A stretch of 21,628 bases of DNA from positions 19,138 to 40,765 of the forward strand of contig CADEDU010000067.1 of NCBI GenBank assembly GCA_902826155.1, given 5' to 3'. A model generated the notes under the pieces. It saw only the letters and a program-made list of their open reading frames with translations. It had not been told where the DNA came from and searched no databases. This DNA is from an uncultured beta proteobacterium. Its GTDB lineage: Bacteria > Pseudomonadota > Gammaproteobacteria > Burkholderiales > SG8-39. Both the position numbers and the translations under genes were made by a program. Below, piece after piece: positions 7,544 to 15,499 of this stretch (within the stretch, counting starts at the first letter, position 1; the number at the start of each line of letters is the position of its first letter).

Positions 7544-8851
7544 TCAATCGGCAAGCGCGGCGCGTCCCCGCGCGACGTCGATGCGCGCCAGCAGCACCAG
7601 GCCAATCAGGAAGAACGCGCCCGTCGCCACGATGGCGGTTCGATGGTTGCCCTGCGCAACCCACACCACCAACCCGTAGGTGATCGGCCCGAGAATGGCC
7701 GCGAGCTTCATCGCCACGCCCCACAGGCCGAAGAATTCACCGACCCGATCCGCGGGACTGAGATAGCCGACCAGCGCGCGTCCGGCCGACTGCGACGATC
7801 CCAGACAGATGCCGGCCAGCGTGGCCGCCAGCCAGAACACCGCAACCGTCGTGGCTCCCCAAGCGATTACCACGGTGAGTAACCAACCCCACAACGTGAT
7901 CGCGATGGTGCGGCGGTGTCCGAAGCGATCCTGCACGATGCCGAACGCGTACGCGCCTGCCGCGGCAGCGATATTGACCGCCAGGATGAGCGTGATGGTC
8001 TGCTGCGTCGTGAACCCCAACACCTGCTCAGCGTAGACCGCAGCCAGCGCGACCACCGCCTGCACGCCCGCTTGGTAGAACACGATGCACACCAGAAATC
8101 GGACCAGGTCGCGATAGCGGCGTGCCTCCTGCCAGGTGTGATGCATGCGGCCCAGGGCATCGGCTAGCGCGTGCCGCACAGTCCCGCGCTGCGGCTGAGC
8201 TCGCTCGCGCAGGAACAGGAACGTGGGCAGGCTGGCCAGGGCGAACAGCACGGCGGTGATCAGCAGAGTGACCGGCACGAACTCACTCGCCCCCGCCCCG
8301 CGTGCCTGGGCGTGGGTCACGTAGGCCAGGCAGGTGCCCAGCACCAGTAATCCGCCGACGTAGCCAAGCGACCAGCCCCACGCTGAGAGTCGTCCCAACC
8401 CTTCGCGCTGGCCCAGTTCGGGCAGGAAGGCCGCAATGAGATCCTCGCCCGTGCCGAAGAAGAAGTTGGACAGGATGAGCAGCATCACCGCGAGCCAAAG
8501 CTCCTCGGGGCCGGCCAGACCGAGCGCCGCGGTGCTGAGCACGCAGCCGATCGTCGTGACGACGAGCAGGGGCTTTTTCGCCGCGCGCAGATCGGCGATC
8601 GCGCCAATGAGCGGCGCGGTCAGCAGCACGAGCGCGTACGACACGCCGAGCGCGACGGTCCAGGCGAGCGTGGCCCAGGCGGCGTTGCCGGCGATCACCT
8701 TCACGAAGTACGCGTTATAGATCGCCGTGATGACCACTGTGGTGTAGCCTGAATTGGCGAAGTCGAACATCGCCCATGACCACGCCTCGCGTCGTGTCAC
8801 GCCGGGAGCAAGGACGGCACGCGATGATGGTGGTGAAGTCGACGAGCGCAT
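7544..8851 (-). CDS. UMF1-family major facilitator transporter (Atg22-like)
   Basis: This is a 435-residue polytopic inner-membrane protein with about 12 hydrophobic segments. Family marks are WAMFDFANSGYTTVV (26-40), which opens the first membrane helix, the loop NFFFGTGEDLIAAFLPEL (129-146), SAWGWSLGYVGG (156-167) and the second-half motif SQSAGRALVGYLSP (353-366) followed by EFFGLWGVAMKL. These place it in the UMF1/Atg22-like branch of the major facilitator superfamily. Bacterial members have no firmly assigned substrate; the yeast relative exports amino acids from the vacuole. The ATG at 8851 is chosen because 51 further upstream codons are hydrophilic and unlike the family; no clear ribosome binding site precedes it. 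It diverges from mgtE and converges with corA. Confidence 0.9.
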   Translation of the reverse strand: MRSSTSPPSSRAVLAPGVTRREAWSWAMFDFANSGYTTVVITAIYNAYFVKVIAGNAAWATLAWTVALGVSYALVLLTAPLIGAIADLRAAKKPLLVVTTIGCVLSTAALGLAGPEELWLAVMLLILSNFFFGTGEDLIAAFLPELGQREGLGRLSAWGWSLGYVGGLLVLGTCLAYVTHAQARGAGASEFVPVTLLITAVLFALASLPTFLFLRERAQPQRGTVRHALADALGRMHHTWQEARRYRDLVRFLVCIVFYQAGVQAVVALAAVYAEQVLGFTTQQTITLILAVNIAAAAGAYAFGIVQDRFGHRRTIAITLWGWLLTVVIAWGATTVAVFWLAATLAGICLGSSQSAGRALVGYLSPADRVGEFFGLWGVAMKLAAILGPITYGLVVWVAQGNHRTAIVATGAFFLIGLVLLARIDVARGRAALAD

Positions 8852-8892
8852 GGCGGTTTGGCGGTGGCGAGCGTTGTGGGCAGCGCCGCCGC

Positions 8893-8921
8893 TTCGCAAT
8901 GCCGAGGGCCGCTGATAAAAT
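8893..8921 (+). promoter_or_regulatory. Extended -10 promoter for mgtE
   Basis: TTCGCA (8893-8898) and TAAAAT (8916-8921) are 17 bases apart, and TG at 8913-8914 makes the -10 an extended type (TGATAAAAT). Transcription would start near 8928, about 54 bases before the mgtE ATG. The short leader leaves little room for an M-box-type magnesium riboswitch, and I see none. Confidence 0.6.
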
Positions 8922-8981
8922 TTGCCGATTATCCACTTGCGTGCGAGATCGTCGTCCTCGCGCTTCCCCTCATGGCTCGCG

Positions 8982-10457
8982 ATGTCCGAAGTCCTCGAAC
9001 GCAAAGGGTTGGAAGACCTGCAGGAAGCGCTGCACGAAGTGCAGGCCCTGCTGGCGCGCTATCACGAAAGTGAGTTCACTCCCGAGCACCTTCCCAACCC
9101 CAACGAAGTCGTCACCCACGAGCTGAGCCAGCAGGAGCAGCTCGCCGAGCTGCGTGCGCGGCTCGATGAACTCCACCCCGCCGATGTCGCCTACGTGCTC
9201 GAGGCGCTGCCGCTGCGCGAGCGCCTGGTGCTGTGGGATCTGGTCAAGGCCGAGCGCGATGGCGAGATCCTGCTCGAGGTGTCCGATGCGGTGCGCGAAT
9301 CGCTCATCCGCAGCATGGACGCCGATGAGTTGGTCGCGGCGACCGAGCAGCTCGACACCGACGAGATCGCCGATCTCGCCCCCGACCTGCCCGACGACGT
9401 CATGGAGGATGTCTTCCGGGCCCTGCCGGTCGAAGAACGCGAGCAGGTGCGCGCCGCGATGTCGTATGCGGAAGACTCGGTCGGTGCGCTGATGGACTTC
9501 CAGGTCGTGTCGATTCGTGCCGACGTAACACTGGAAGTGGTGTCGCGCTATCTGCGCCGCTTCGACGAGCTGCCCGATCACACCGATCAGTTGTTCGTCG
9601 TCGATCGCGACGAGCGGCTGCAGGGGGTGCTGCCGATCGCCAAGCTGGTGGTCACCGATCCGGACATGCAGGTTGCCGATGTGCTTACCGTCGAGGCGGT
9701 CACGCTGCGTCCAGGCGACGATGCGCAGGAAGCGGCGCAGGCGTTCGAACGCTACGACCTGGTCTCGGCTGCCGTCGTCGATGACGAGGGCAAGCTGCTG
9801 GGCCGGGTGACGGTGGCCTCGGTGGTCGACTTCATCCGCGAGCGCAGTGACACTGAAACGCTGGCCAAGGGCGGTCTGCGCGAAAGCGAGGATGTGTTCG
9901 CTCCGGTGCGCGAGTCGTTGCGCAATCGCTGGTCATGGCTGGCGGTCAATCTGGTGACTGCGTTCATCGCCTCGCGCGTGATCGGCGTGTTCGAAGGTTC
10001 GATCGAGCGGCTGGTGGCGTTGGCCACGTTGATGCCGATCGTGGCCGGCATCGGTGGCAACTCGGGCAATCAAACCATCACGATGATTGTTCGAGCGCTT
10101 GCGCTGGGGCAGGTCCAGACCGATCAGGCGCGCCAGCTGTTCGGCAAGGAGGTGCGCGTCGCCCTCGTCAACGGTTTGTTTTGGGGTTCGATCCTGGGTC
10201 TGCTCGCCTACACGCTCTATCCGCGCGCGGGCTATATGTTAGGCATCGTCATGATGACGGCGATGACACTCAATCTGCTGCTGGCTGCGTGCATGGGCGT
10301 CATCATTCCCATCGCCATGACACGCATGGGGCGTGATCCGGCTATCGGCTCGAGCGTGATGATCACCGCGGTCACTGACGTGGGCGGCTTCTTCATCTTC
10401 CTCGGGCTTGCGACATTGATGCAGCAGTTCGGGCTGCTTTCGCCCTCTAACAGTTGA
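8982..10457 (+). CDS. mgtE: Magnesium channel/transporter MgtE
   Basis: MgtE forms a dimeric Mg2+ channel in the inner membrane whose cytoplasmic domains close it when internal Mg2+ is high. The protein has 491 residues. The helical, acidic N domain covers about 45-165 (LHPADVAYVLEALP, later LPDDVMEDVFRALP). A CBS pair lies at about 170-290, with the linking helix from 290. Five membrane segments follow from about 317. MPIVAGIGGNSGNQT (351-365) is the family signature, and TAVTDVGGFFIF (462-473) carries D466, matching the pore aspartate of the Thermus protein. The ATG at 8982 gives the usual N-terminus; longer in-frame readings begin in the promoter region. It is divergent from the UMF1 gene, and mscL follows after 136 bases with its own promoter. 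Confidence 0.96.
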   Translation: MSEVLERKGLEDLQEALHEVQALLARYHESEFTPEHLPNPNEVVTHELSQQEQLAELRARLDELHPADVAYVLEALPLRERLVLWDLVKAERDGEILLEVSDAVRESLIRSMDADELVAATEQLDTDEIADLAPDLPDDVMEDVFRALPVEEREQVRAAMSYAEDSVGALMDFQVVSIRADVTLEVVSRYLRRFDELPDHTDQLFVVDRDERLQGVLPIAKLVVTDPDMQVADVLTVEAVTLRPGDDAQEAAQAFERYDLVSAAVVDDEGKLLGRVTVASVVDFIRERSDTETLAKGGLRESEDVFAPVRESLRNRWSWLAVNLVTAFIASRVIGVFEGSIERLVALATLMPIVAGIGGNSGNQTITMIVRALALGQVQTDQARQLFGKEVRVALVNGLFWGSILGLLAYTLYPRAGYMLGIVMMTAMTLNLLLAACMGVIIPIAMTRMGRDPAIGSSVMITAVTDVGGFFIFLGLATLMQQFGLLSPSNS

Positions 10458-10479
10458 CTACAGTCGACCAAAAGCCGCG

Positions 10480-10488
10480 TGCTATATT
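10480..10488 (+). promoter_or_regulatory. Extended -10 element for mscL
   Basis: TGCTATATT is an extended -10 (TGn followed by TATATT, 10483-10488). No matching -35 lies 16-18 bases upstream; a TTGACT at 10454-10459, overlapping the mgtE stop, is 23 bases away and too far to pair normally. Transcription would start near 10495, giving a leader of about 100 bases. Confidence 0.5.
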
Positions 10489-10528
10489 GGCTTGCACCCG
10501 ATCCGCCCAGGGGAATCGAGAGCGGGTC

Positions 10529-10549
10529 CCGCCCATCCAGTGTGGGCGG
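10529..10549 (+). other. Hairpin in the mscL leader
   Basis: CCGCCCA (10529-10535) and TGGGCGG (10543-10549) can pair as a seven-base-pair stem with a seven-base loop. There is no T run, so it is not a terminator. It ends 33 bases before the ribosome binding site AGGGGGAA (10583-10590). It may stabilise the messenger or be chance in GC-rich DNA. Confidence 0.35.
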
Positions 10550-10593
10550 TCAGGCGTTTGCGGATTGGGTTTTCGACTAAATAGGGGGAATCA

Positions 10594-11031
10594 ATGATCG
10601 AAGATTTCAAGAAATTCATCATGCGTGGCAACGTAATGGATCTCGCCGTAGGCGTGATCATCGGCGCCGCATTCGGCAAGATCGTCGACTCGATCGTGGG
10701 CGATCTGATCATGCCGGTAGTAGGTAAGATCCTCGGCGGGCTTGACTTCAGCAACTTGTATTACGTGCTGACGCCGGGTTCGACCGCAGGTCCGTACGCT
10801 TCGCTCGATGCAGCCAAGAAAGCCGGTGCGAACATCTTCGCCTGGGGCAACTTCATCACTGTGGTCGTGAATTTCGTGATCCTGGCGTTCATCATCTTCA
10901 TGCTGGTGCGCTCGGTGAACAACCTGATGGCCAAGGCCATCAAGACCGAAGCGCCCGCTGCGCCGGCCCCGCCGCCCGAAGATGTGATGCTGCTGCGCGA
11001 GATCCGCGATTCGCTGAGGACTGCGCGCTAG
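10594..11031 (+). CDS. mscL: Large-conductance mechanosensitive channel
   Basis: MscL opens a wide pore in the inner membrane under extreme tension and releases solutes during osmotic downshock. The 145-residue length fits. The N-terminal helix [13 protein letters not shown] leads into TM1 (about 15-44, [18 protein letters not shown]), which holds the small-residue gate positions. The periplasmic loop (about 45-85) follows, then TM2 (about 85-107, ending FMLVRSVNN). A Pro/Ala linker (119-128) and the C-terminal bundle helix ending [10 protein letters not shown] complete it. A strong ribosome binding site (AGGGGGAA) ends three bases before the ATG. The gene has its own promoter-like element and a strong terminator, so it is probably a single-gene unit. 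Confidence 0.98.
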   Translation: MIEDFKKFIMRGNVMDLAVGVIIGAAFGKIVDSIVGDLIMPVVGKILGGLDFSNLYYVLTPGSTAGPYASLDAAKKAGANIFAWGNFITVVVNFVILAFIIFMLVRSVNNLMAKAIKTEAPAAPAPPPEDVMLLREIRDSLRTAR

Positions 11032-11057
11032 TACGGCACATACCGCTCTCGAAGCAG

Positions 11058-11086
11058 AAACGGCGCTCCTTGGAGCGCCGTTTTTG
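11058..11086. terminator. Bidirectional rho-independent terminator between mscL and hemL
   Basis: AAACGGCGCTCC (11058-11069) pairs perfectly with GGAGCGCCGTTT (11072-11083), followed on the plus strand by a T run to 11085 and more T residues after one G. It ends mscL transcription. Read from the minus strand the same stem is preceded by A residues and followed by a weaker T-rich tail, so it can also stop the hemL transcript, whose stop codon is at 11143. Confidence 0.9.
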
Positions 11087-11142
11087 TTTGTCCAGCCAGC
11101 GCATGCATCGCGTTGGCCTTGGCCGATCCGAATGCGACGCTG

Positions 11143-12426
11143 CTATCGCGACGCCGCGAGGATCGAATCGGCCGCCGCGACGGTGGCATCGATGTCCGCT
11201 TCGCTGTGCGCACTCGATACGAAGCCTGCCTCGAACGCCGAAGGCGCGAAGTAGACGCCCTTCTGGAGTGCGGCATGGAAGAAGTGGTTGAACGCGTCCT
11301 TGTCAGCCGCCATCACCTCTGCGAACGACTCTGGCGCGCGATCGCGGAAGTACAAGCCGAACATGCTGCCCACCGCGTGTGCACAGAACCCGATGCGGTG
11401 CTTGCGCGCAGAAGCATTCAGACCGTCGATCAATCGCTTGGTCGATGCGAACAGCCGATCGTAGAAACCGGGCTCGCGCACCAACGCCAGCGTCGCCAGG
11501 CCCGCGGCCACCGCAACGGGGTTGCCCGAGAGCGTGCCAGCCTGATACACCCCGCCAAGCGGCGCGATGCAGCGCATGATGTCGGCACGGCCGCCGAATG
11601 CGCCGACCGGCATGCCGCCGCCGATCACCTTGCCCAGTGTGATCAGATCGGGCTTGATGTCGTACAGAGCAGCCGCACCGCGCGGATGTACTCGAAACCC
11701 GGTCATCACTTCGTCGAAGATCAGGGCCGCACCGTGGCGCGTGCATAGCTCGCGCATGGTGCGCAAAAACTCCGGAGTACCCGCCACCAGATTCATGTTG
11801 CCCGCCACCGGCTCGACGATCACCGCCGCGATCTTGTCCCCGGCGCTGCGGAATGCGTCGGTGAGTTGCTGCGTGTCGTTGAACGACAGCACGGTGGTGT
11901 AGTTGGCCAACTCCGGTGGCACGCCGAGCGAACTGGGCTGACCGAAGGTGAGCGCGCCCGATCCGGCCTTCACCAGCAGGCTGTCGGCGTGGCCGTGATA
12001 GCACCCCTCGAACTTGATGATCTGGCTGCGTCCGGTGAAGCCGCGCGCCAGGCGCAACGCACTCATCGTCGCTTCCGTGCCGGAACTCACCAGTCGAACC
12101 TGATCCATCGCCGGATACTGGGCGATCAGTTGCTCGGCCAGTTCGATCTCCGCCTCGGTCGGTGCGCCGAACGACAGTCCGTTCGTGGCTGCTTTCTGCA
12201 CGGCTTCGACGACGCGTGGATGAGCGTGTCCGGCGATCAGCGGTCCCCACGACAGCACATAGTCGATATAGCGCTGACCGTCGGCGTCCCAGACGTACGG
12301 CCCCGACCCGCGGGTGATGAAACGCGGATTGCCGCCAACGGCGCGAAACGCGCGCACCGGTGAGTTGACGCCGGCCGGAATGGACCGCTGCGCGCGCTCG
12401 AACAACTGGTCGTTGCGAGAGTTCAT
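11143..12426 (-). CDS. hemL: Glutamate-1-semialdehyde 2,1-aminomutase
   Basis: HemL converts glutamate-1-semialdehyde to 5-aminolevulinate, the last step of the C5 route into haem and other tetrapyrroles. The 427 residues match the family. It is a fold-type I PLP enzyme: [15 protein letters not shown] (114-128) binds the cofactor phosphate, YHGHAD (143-148) and DEVMTGFR (238-245) line the active site, and K266 in [15 protein letters not shown] is the Schiff-base lysine. The ATG at 12426 gives the standard start ([20 protein letters not shown]); the frame stays open upstream, but that extension overlaps thiE and is not family-like. It is the last gene of a thiD-thiE-hemL unit, 100 bases after thiE, with no terminator seen between. 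Confidence 0.97.
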   Translation of the reverse strand: MNSRNDQLFERAQRSIPAGVNSPVRAFRAVGGNPRFITRGSGPYVWDADGQRYIDYVLSWGPLIAGHAHPRVVEAVQKAATNGLSFGAPTEAEIELAEQLIAQYPAMDQVRLVSSGTEATMSALRLARGFTGRSQIIKFEGCYHGHADSLLVKAGSGALTFGQPSSLGVPPELANYTTVLSFNDTQQLTDAFRSAGDKIAAVIVEPVAGNMNLVAGTPEFLRTMRELCTRHGAALIFDEVMTGFRVHPRGAAALYDIKPDLITLGKVIGGGMPVGAFGGRADIMRCIAPLGGVYQAGTLSGNPVAVAAGLATLALVREPGFYDRLFASTKRLIDGLNASARKHRIGFCAHAVGSMFGLYFRDRAPESFAEVMAADKDAFNHFFHAALQKGVYFAPSAFEAGFVSSAHSEADIDATVAAADSILAASR

Positions 12427-12526
12427 GATCAACCGTGCAGGTGTGATTGGGGCAAAGTGGAGCAAGGATGAGACTGCAGGCGCGCGGGCGCAAGACCGGA
12501 TGCGCTGTTCGTTTCCGCGTGCGCGG

Positions 12527-13156
12527 TCAAGCGGCAAACAGTCTTTTGAACCGACGAGCCTGCGCGGCAACGTCTTGCGCATCGAAAAGCGCGCTGATGA
12601 CTGCAAGCGCATCGGCCCCTGCTGCAACGAGCTCAGGCGCGTTCTCGGGTGTGATGCCACCTATCGCGACCGCGGGGACGCGCAGTTCGGCGCGCGCGCG
12701 AGCAAACAGCGAGAGCGGCGCCCGTACGTTGCCAGGCTTCGTGGCGGAGGCGAACACACTGCCAAACGCGATGTGATCGGCACCTGCGGCCACGGCCTGC
12801 TCCGCGAGTTCGAAGCGGTCGTAGCACGATGCCCCCAGCAACTTGCCCGGTCCCAGCGTGGCTCGCGCGTGGCGCAGATCGCCGTCAGTTCGACCCAGAT
12901 GCACGCCGTCGGCATCGATCGCGCATGCCAGCTCAAGATCGTCGTTGACGATGAACGGCACGGCTTCGGTGCGACACAACGCGAGCAGCGCTTCGGCCTG
13001 CGCACGTCGCTGCGCGGGCGGCAGCAGCTTGTTGCGGTATTGCACGACCGCAGCACCGCCGCTCAACGCGACGGCGACCTGCATGTAAAGGCGAGCTGTG
13101 TCCGGTTCTTCAGGGGTGATCGCGTACAGACCGCGGATCGCGGCGGCGGCGCGCAT
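12527..13156 (-). CDS. thiE: Thiamine phosphate synthase
   Basis: ThiE couples HMP-PP, made by ThiD, to the thiazole phosphate to give thiamine phosphate in the cytoplasm. It has 209 residues in a TIM-barrel pattern. Motifs are QYRNK (39-43, the usual QxRxK), FIVNDD (68-73), VHLGRTD (85-91), GASCYD (108-113), [11 protein letters not shown] (132-142) and AIGGITPEN (164-172). GSVFASATK replaces the more common GPIFPTxTK, a variation I believe also occurs in other betaproteobacteria. The ATG at 13156 lies seven bases after the thiD stop, so the two are probably translationally coupled. The frame is open far upstream, but that part overlaps thiD antiphase and is not family sequence. Confidence 0.95.
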   Translation of the reverse strand: MRAAAAIRGLYAITPEEPDTARLYMQVAVALSGGAAVVQYRNKLLPPAQRRAQAEALLALCRTEAVPFIVNDDLELACAIDADGVHLGRTDGDLRHARATLGPGKLLGASCYDRFELAEQAVAAGADHIAFGSVFASATKPGNVRAPLSLFARARAELRVPAVAIGGITPENAPELVAAGADALAVISALFDAQDVAAQARRFKRLFAA

Positions 13157-13163
13157 CGCTCGA

Positions 13164-14036
13164 CTACCCGGCGACGGTGTCGGTTTCGTCGACCGCGCTA
13201 CCGCTTTCGGCGGGCTCGCCGGCACGCGCCCAGAAGAACCGGTCGGGCAACTGCTGGCCCTTGCCGGCGCGAAAGCCCGCTTTGAGCGCGTGCCAGGTGT
13301 ACTCCTGCGCCTCGCGCACGGCTTCTTCCAGTTCGAGACCGTTGGCAAGAGCCGCAGCGATGGCCGAAGCGAGCGTGCAACCCGAACCATGAAATTCGCC
13401 CGGCAGCCGCTTCCAGCGATCCTGACGGACTTTGCCGCTGCGCGCATGCAGCGTATTCAGCACCGACTTGGACGGCTCATGCGAGCCGGTGATCAGCACG
13501 TACTGCGCGCCGTGCTCGAGCAAGCGCGCCGCGCACGCATCGAGTTCGAGATCGCCGCCGGAGAGATCACCCGCCAGCAATCGCGCCTCGACGCTGTTGG
13601 GCGTGACGACCGTTGCCAAGGGCACCAAGTGTTCGAGCAGGGCGGCGCCTATATCGCCCGCGCCAAGCGGGTCACCACGAGCTGAACTCAAGACGGGATC
13701 CAGGATGAGAGGCACCTGCGGATGCTCGCGCGCGACAGCTGCGATCGCCACGGCGTTATCGTAGCTGCCGATCACGCCGACCTTGATCGCGGCAATGCGC
13801 ACGTCGCTAAGGAGCGTGCGCGCCTGCGCCGAGACCAGATCAGCCGAAACGGGCATCACCTCGGTCACGCCAGTCGTGTCCTGAACCGTGATGGCGGTGA
13901 CCACGCTCATGCCGTGGCAGCCCATGCCGCAGATGGTGAGGATGTCGGCTTGCAAGCCGGCGCCGCTGGTGGGATCGGAGCCGGCGAACGTCAGCACGAC
14001 TGGGGGAGTGGAGGAGCGGTTGGGGTTGGTGGCCAT
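13164..14036 (-). CDS. thiD: Hydroxymethylpyrimidine/phosphomethylpyrimidine kinase
   Basis: ThiD phosphorylates HMP and then HMP-P to HMP-PP, the pyrimidine substrate of ThiE. It has 290 residues with a ribokinase-like fold. TFAGSDPTSGAGLQADI (16-32) is the substrate-binding start, LDPVLSS (112-118) and TPNSVEA (145-151) are core motifs, and FHGSGCTLASAIAA (215-228) carries the anion hole and C220, the usual catalytic position. The C-terminal 25 residues are acidic and less conserved. The ATG at 14036 gives the family start; 13 more in-frame codons upstream look unrelated. It is the first gene of the minus-strand operon. Possible -10 TAAAAT (14186 to 14181) lacks a good -35. No THI-box riboswitch is evident in the 179 bases to the rubredoxin gene. 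Confidence 0.96.
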   Translation of the reverse strand: MATNPNRSSTPPVVLTFAGSDPTSGAGLQADILTICGMGCHGMSVVTAITVQDTTGVTEVMPVSADLVSAQARTLLSDVRIAAIKVGVIGSYDNAVAIAAVAREHPQVPLILDPVLSSARGDPLGAGDIGAALLEHLVPLATVVTPNSVEARLLAGDLSGGDLELDACAARLLEHGAQYVLITGSHEPSKSVLNTLHARSGKVRQDRWKRLPGEFHGSGCTLASAIAAALANGLELEEAVREAQEYTWHALKAGFRAGKGQQLPDRFFWARAGEPAESGSAVDETDTVAG

Positions 14037-14215
14037 GCGTTGATGGCGCCGCGTGCAACGGCGCGTTGCCCACAAAGTGAATTGCCAAGTGCAGAAGGCC
14101 GGGTCGGGGGCGCGGGAGTCGATTCCCGAGCAGGCGCTACGCGCACTGGAATAAGGCCACCACGACCGGTAACATCAGCGATTTTAACGTCAAAAAACAG
14201 TTGGATCGCTCGCCA

Positions 14216-14398
14216 ATGGCCGAACAACCAGCAAATCGCACCTGGATGTGCCTGATCTGTGGATGGATCTACGACGAAGCAGCGGGGCGGCCGGAAGAAG
14301 GCATCGCGCCAGGTACTCGCTGGGAGGATGTGCCGATCAACTGGACGTGCCCCGAGTGCGGCGCACGCAAGGAAGACTTCGAGATGGTCGAGGTGTGA
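14216..14398 (+). CDS. Rubredoxin
   Basis: This 60-residue electron carrier binds a single iron through four cysteines: C12 and C15 in [10 protein letters not shown], and C45 and C48 in [14 protein letters not shown]. The spacing and the surrounding residues ([15 protein letters not shown]) are classic. It would move electrons in the cytoplasm, for example to a hydroxylase or peroxide-removing enzyme, but no rubredoxin reductase or acceptor is encoded in the window. The ATG at 14216 is preferred over a TTG at 14201. It is divergent from thiD and points toward the pil-chp genes, 671 bases away. From memory, rubredoxin beside thiD and upstream of pilG recurs in betaproteobacteria, so the order is probably ancestral. 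Confidence 0.95.
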   Translation: MAEQPANRTWMCLICGWIYDEAAGRPEEGIAPGTRWEDVPINWTCPECGARKEDFEMVEV

Positions 14399-14418
14399 CG
14401 CGCGGGGCGCGCGCCTCG

Positions 14419-14441
14419 TCCACCTCATCCACCTCATCCAC
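14419..14441. repeat. 9-base tandem repeat, about 2.5 copies
   Basis: The unit TCCACCTCA occurs at 14419-14427 and 14428-14436, and a third partial copy TCCAC ends at 14441. It lies 20 bases after the rubredoxin stop. It is too short to suggest a function. Confidence 0.7.
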
Positions 14442-14911
14442 GGGACCGTTCGCCGCGGTGCTTTCATCGAAGCTTCGGGGGCGCGACGGGATCGATGATC
14501 GCGTTCGACTGAATCGTCGCGACAGCGCGTCCGGACAGCCTTTGCTTTTCGAGTTGCCGGCGCGGATGTCGGTGCCGCTTTGACCGCAGTGCGTGACGGC
14601 GCGCAGCAGCTCCTGACTGGTGCGACGCTCTGGCGTCTGGACCCGACGCGAGGTCGCAGGCGCGTTCACCGTGCGGGCTAAGATGCCCCTTGAATACGGC
14701 AATCGCCGTTAGCTGATGCGGCGTTCGCCGTCGGCTGCTCCCGGTGATGTGTCGCAACGCCGCGCACGTCGCCGTCCGGTTCGTGACTGGTCCCACAGCG
14801 TGGATTCTGGGGCCGAGCTTAAATGCTACAAACCGTTAATTTTTCGGGCCTTCGTCCAAAAAACGTCGGCCGAGTATGTCCGACTGCACAGAGTGGCGTG
14901 AAGTAGGCCAC

Positions 14912-14944
14912 TAGAATCGACCAAGATTTACAAGAACGTATCTT
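14912..14944 (+). promoter_or_regulatory. Candidate promoter region of the pil-chp operon
   Basis: Two -10-like boxes are visible: TAGAAT at 14912-14917, with no good -35, and TATCTT at 14939-14944, with TCGACC (14917-14922) 16 bases upstream. Either would give a leader of more than 100 bases before the pilG start at 15070. The assignment is by eye and tentative. Confidence 0.3.
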
Positions 14945-15069
14945 GCCCGTCTGCCGCGGGGACGGACGACGCGCGCCTGCCGCGCCGCATTCATATCGAT
15001 CTGGTTGATTGGGCTACAGGCGTACCGCCTTCGTCAGCAATTTCAAGCCGTCTTGCGTGAGAAGCGATC

Positions 15070-15489
15070 GTGAGCACTGCATCGACACCGAATATCGCAG
15101 GGTTGAAAGTCATGGTCATCGACGACTCGAACACGATTCGTCGCAGCGCCGAGATCTTTCTCGTTCAGGCCGGATGTCAGGTGATCCTGGCCGAGGACGG
15201 TTTCGACGCCCTGGCCAAGATTACCGATCACCAGCCCGACATCATCTTCTGCGACATCGTGATGCCGCGGCTCGATGGCTACCAGACCTGCGCCCTGCTA
15301 AAGCGCAATACGCGCTTTGCCTCGACGCCGGTGGTGATGCTGTCGTCGAAAGACGGGCTGTTCGATCGTGCCCGCGGACGCATGGTCGGGTCCGACGAGT
15401 ACCTGACCAAGCCTTTCACCAAGGACAGTCTGCTTCGCACCGTTGGCGCCCATTCCGGCCAGCGCGCCGATGCGTCGGTCTCGAGCTGA
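15070..15489 (+). CDS. pilG: Twitching motility response regulator PilG
   Basis: PilG is a single-domain CheY-like receiver of the pil-chp system; in Pseudomonas its phosphorylated form promotes pilus extension. This protein has 139 residues with no output domain. D18 and D19 (MVIDDS) form the acidic pocket, D62 (FCDIVMP) is the phosphoacceptor, S92-S93 the switch position and K114 (YLTKPF) the conserved lysine. The last 15 residues are a loose tail. The start is GTG at 15070, supported by GAGAAG five bases upstream; the next in-frame ATG (codon 15) would cut the first beta strand. It is the first gene of the operon, with pilH 10 bases after its stop. PilG rather than PilH is chosen from gene order and residue pattern. 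Confidence 0.88.
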   Translation: MSTASTPNIAGLKVMVIDDSNTIRRSAEIFLVQAGCQVILAEDGFDALAKITDHQPDIIFCDIVMPRLDGYQTCALLKRNTRFASTPVVMLSSKDGLFDRARGRMVGSDEYLTKPFTKDSLLRTVGAHSGQRADASVSS

Positions 15490-15499
15490 AGAGGTCTGC

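Larger units (their letters stand above)
14399..15069. other. Gene-free stretch of 671 bases ahead of pilG
   Basis: No open frame here has recognisable protein sequence; those present (for example 14716-14901 plus, 14337-14702 minus) are Arg/Ser/Pro-rich as expected of random GC-rich frames. The stretch contains a short 9-base tandem repeat (14419-14441), an AT-rich island (14819-14845) unusual for this DNA, and promoter-like elements near 14912-14944. It has no strong terminator after the rubredoxin gene. It is probably the regulatory region of the pil-chp operon plus decayed sequence. Confidence 0.5.

Noticed and set aside
8928..8981. A magnesium riboswitch in the mgtE leader
   Set aside because: The leader is only about 54 bases from the likely start of transcription, too short for an M-box, and no matching stems are visible.
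10454..10488. TTGACT paired with TATATT as the mscL promoter
   Set aside because: The spacer is 23 bases, outside the normal range; the extended -10 alone is the better explanation.
12427..12526. A separate promoter for hemL in the gap after thiE
   Set aside because: No paired -35 and -10 boxes are visible on the minus strand and no terminator follows thiE, so read-through from thiD is simpler.
14037..14215. A THI-box (thiamine pyrophosphate) riboswitch upstream of thiD
   Set aside because: I do not see the conserved CTGAGA and ACCTG-type core elements on the minus strand in this 179-base interval.
14464..14796. A possible 110-residue minus-strand protein after the rubredoxin gene
   Set aside because: Low-complexity basic composition and no motif; a second minus-strand frame overlaps it, as expected of chance GC-rich frames.
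14716..14901. A possible 61-residue protein in the gap before pilG
   Set aside because: The sequence is Arg/Ser-rich and unlike any family I know, with no ribosome binding site; it is more likely chance.
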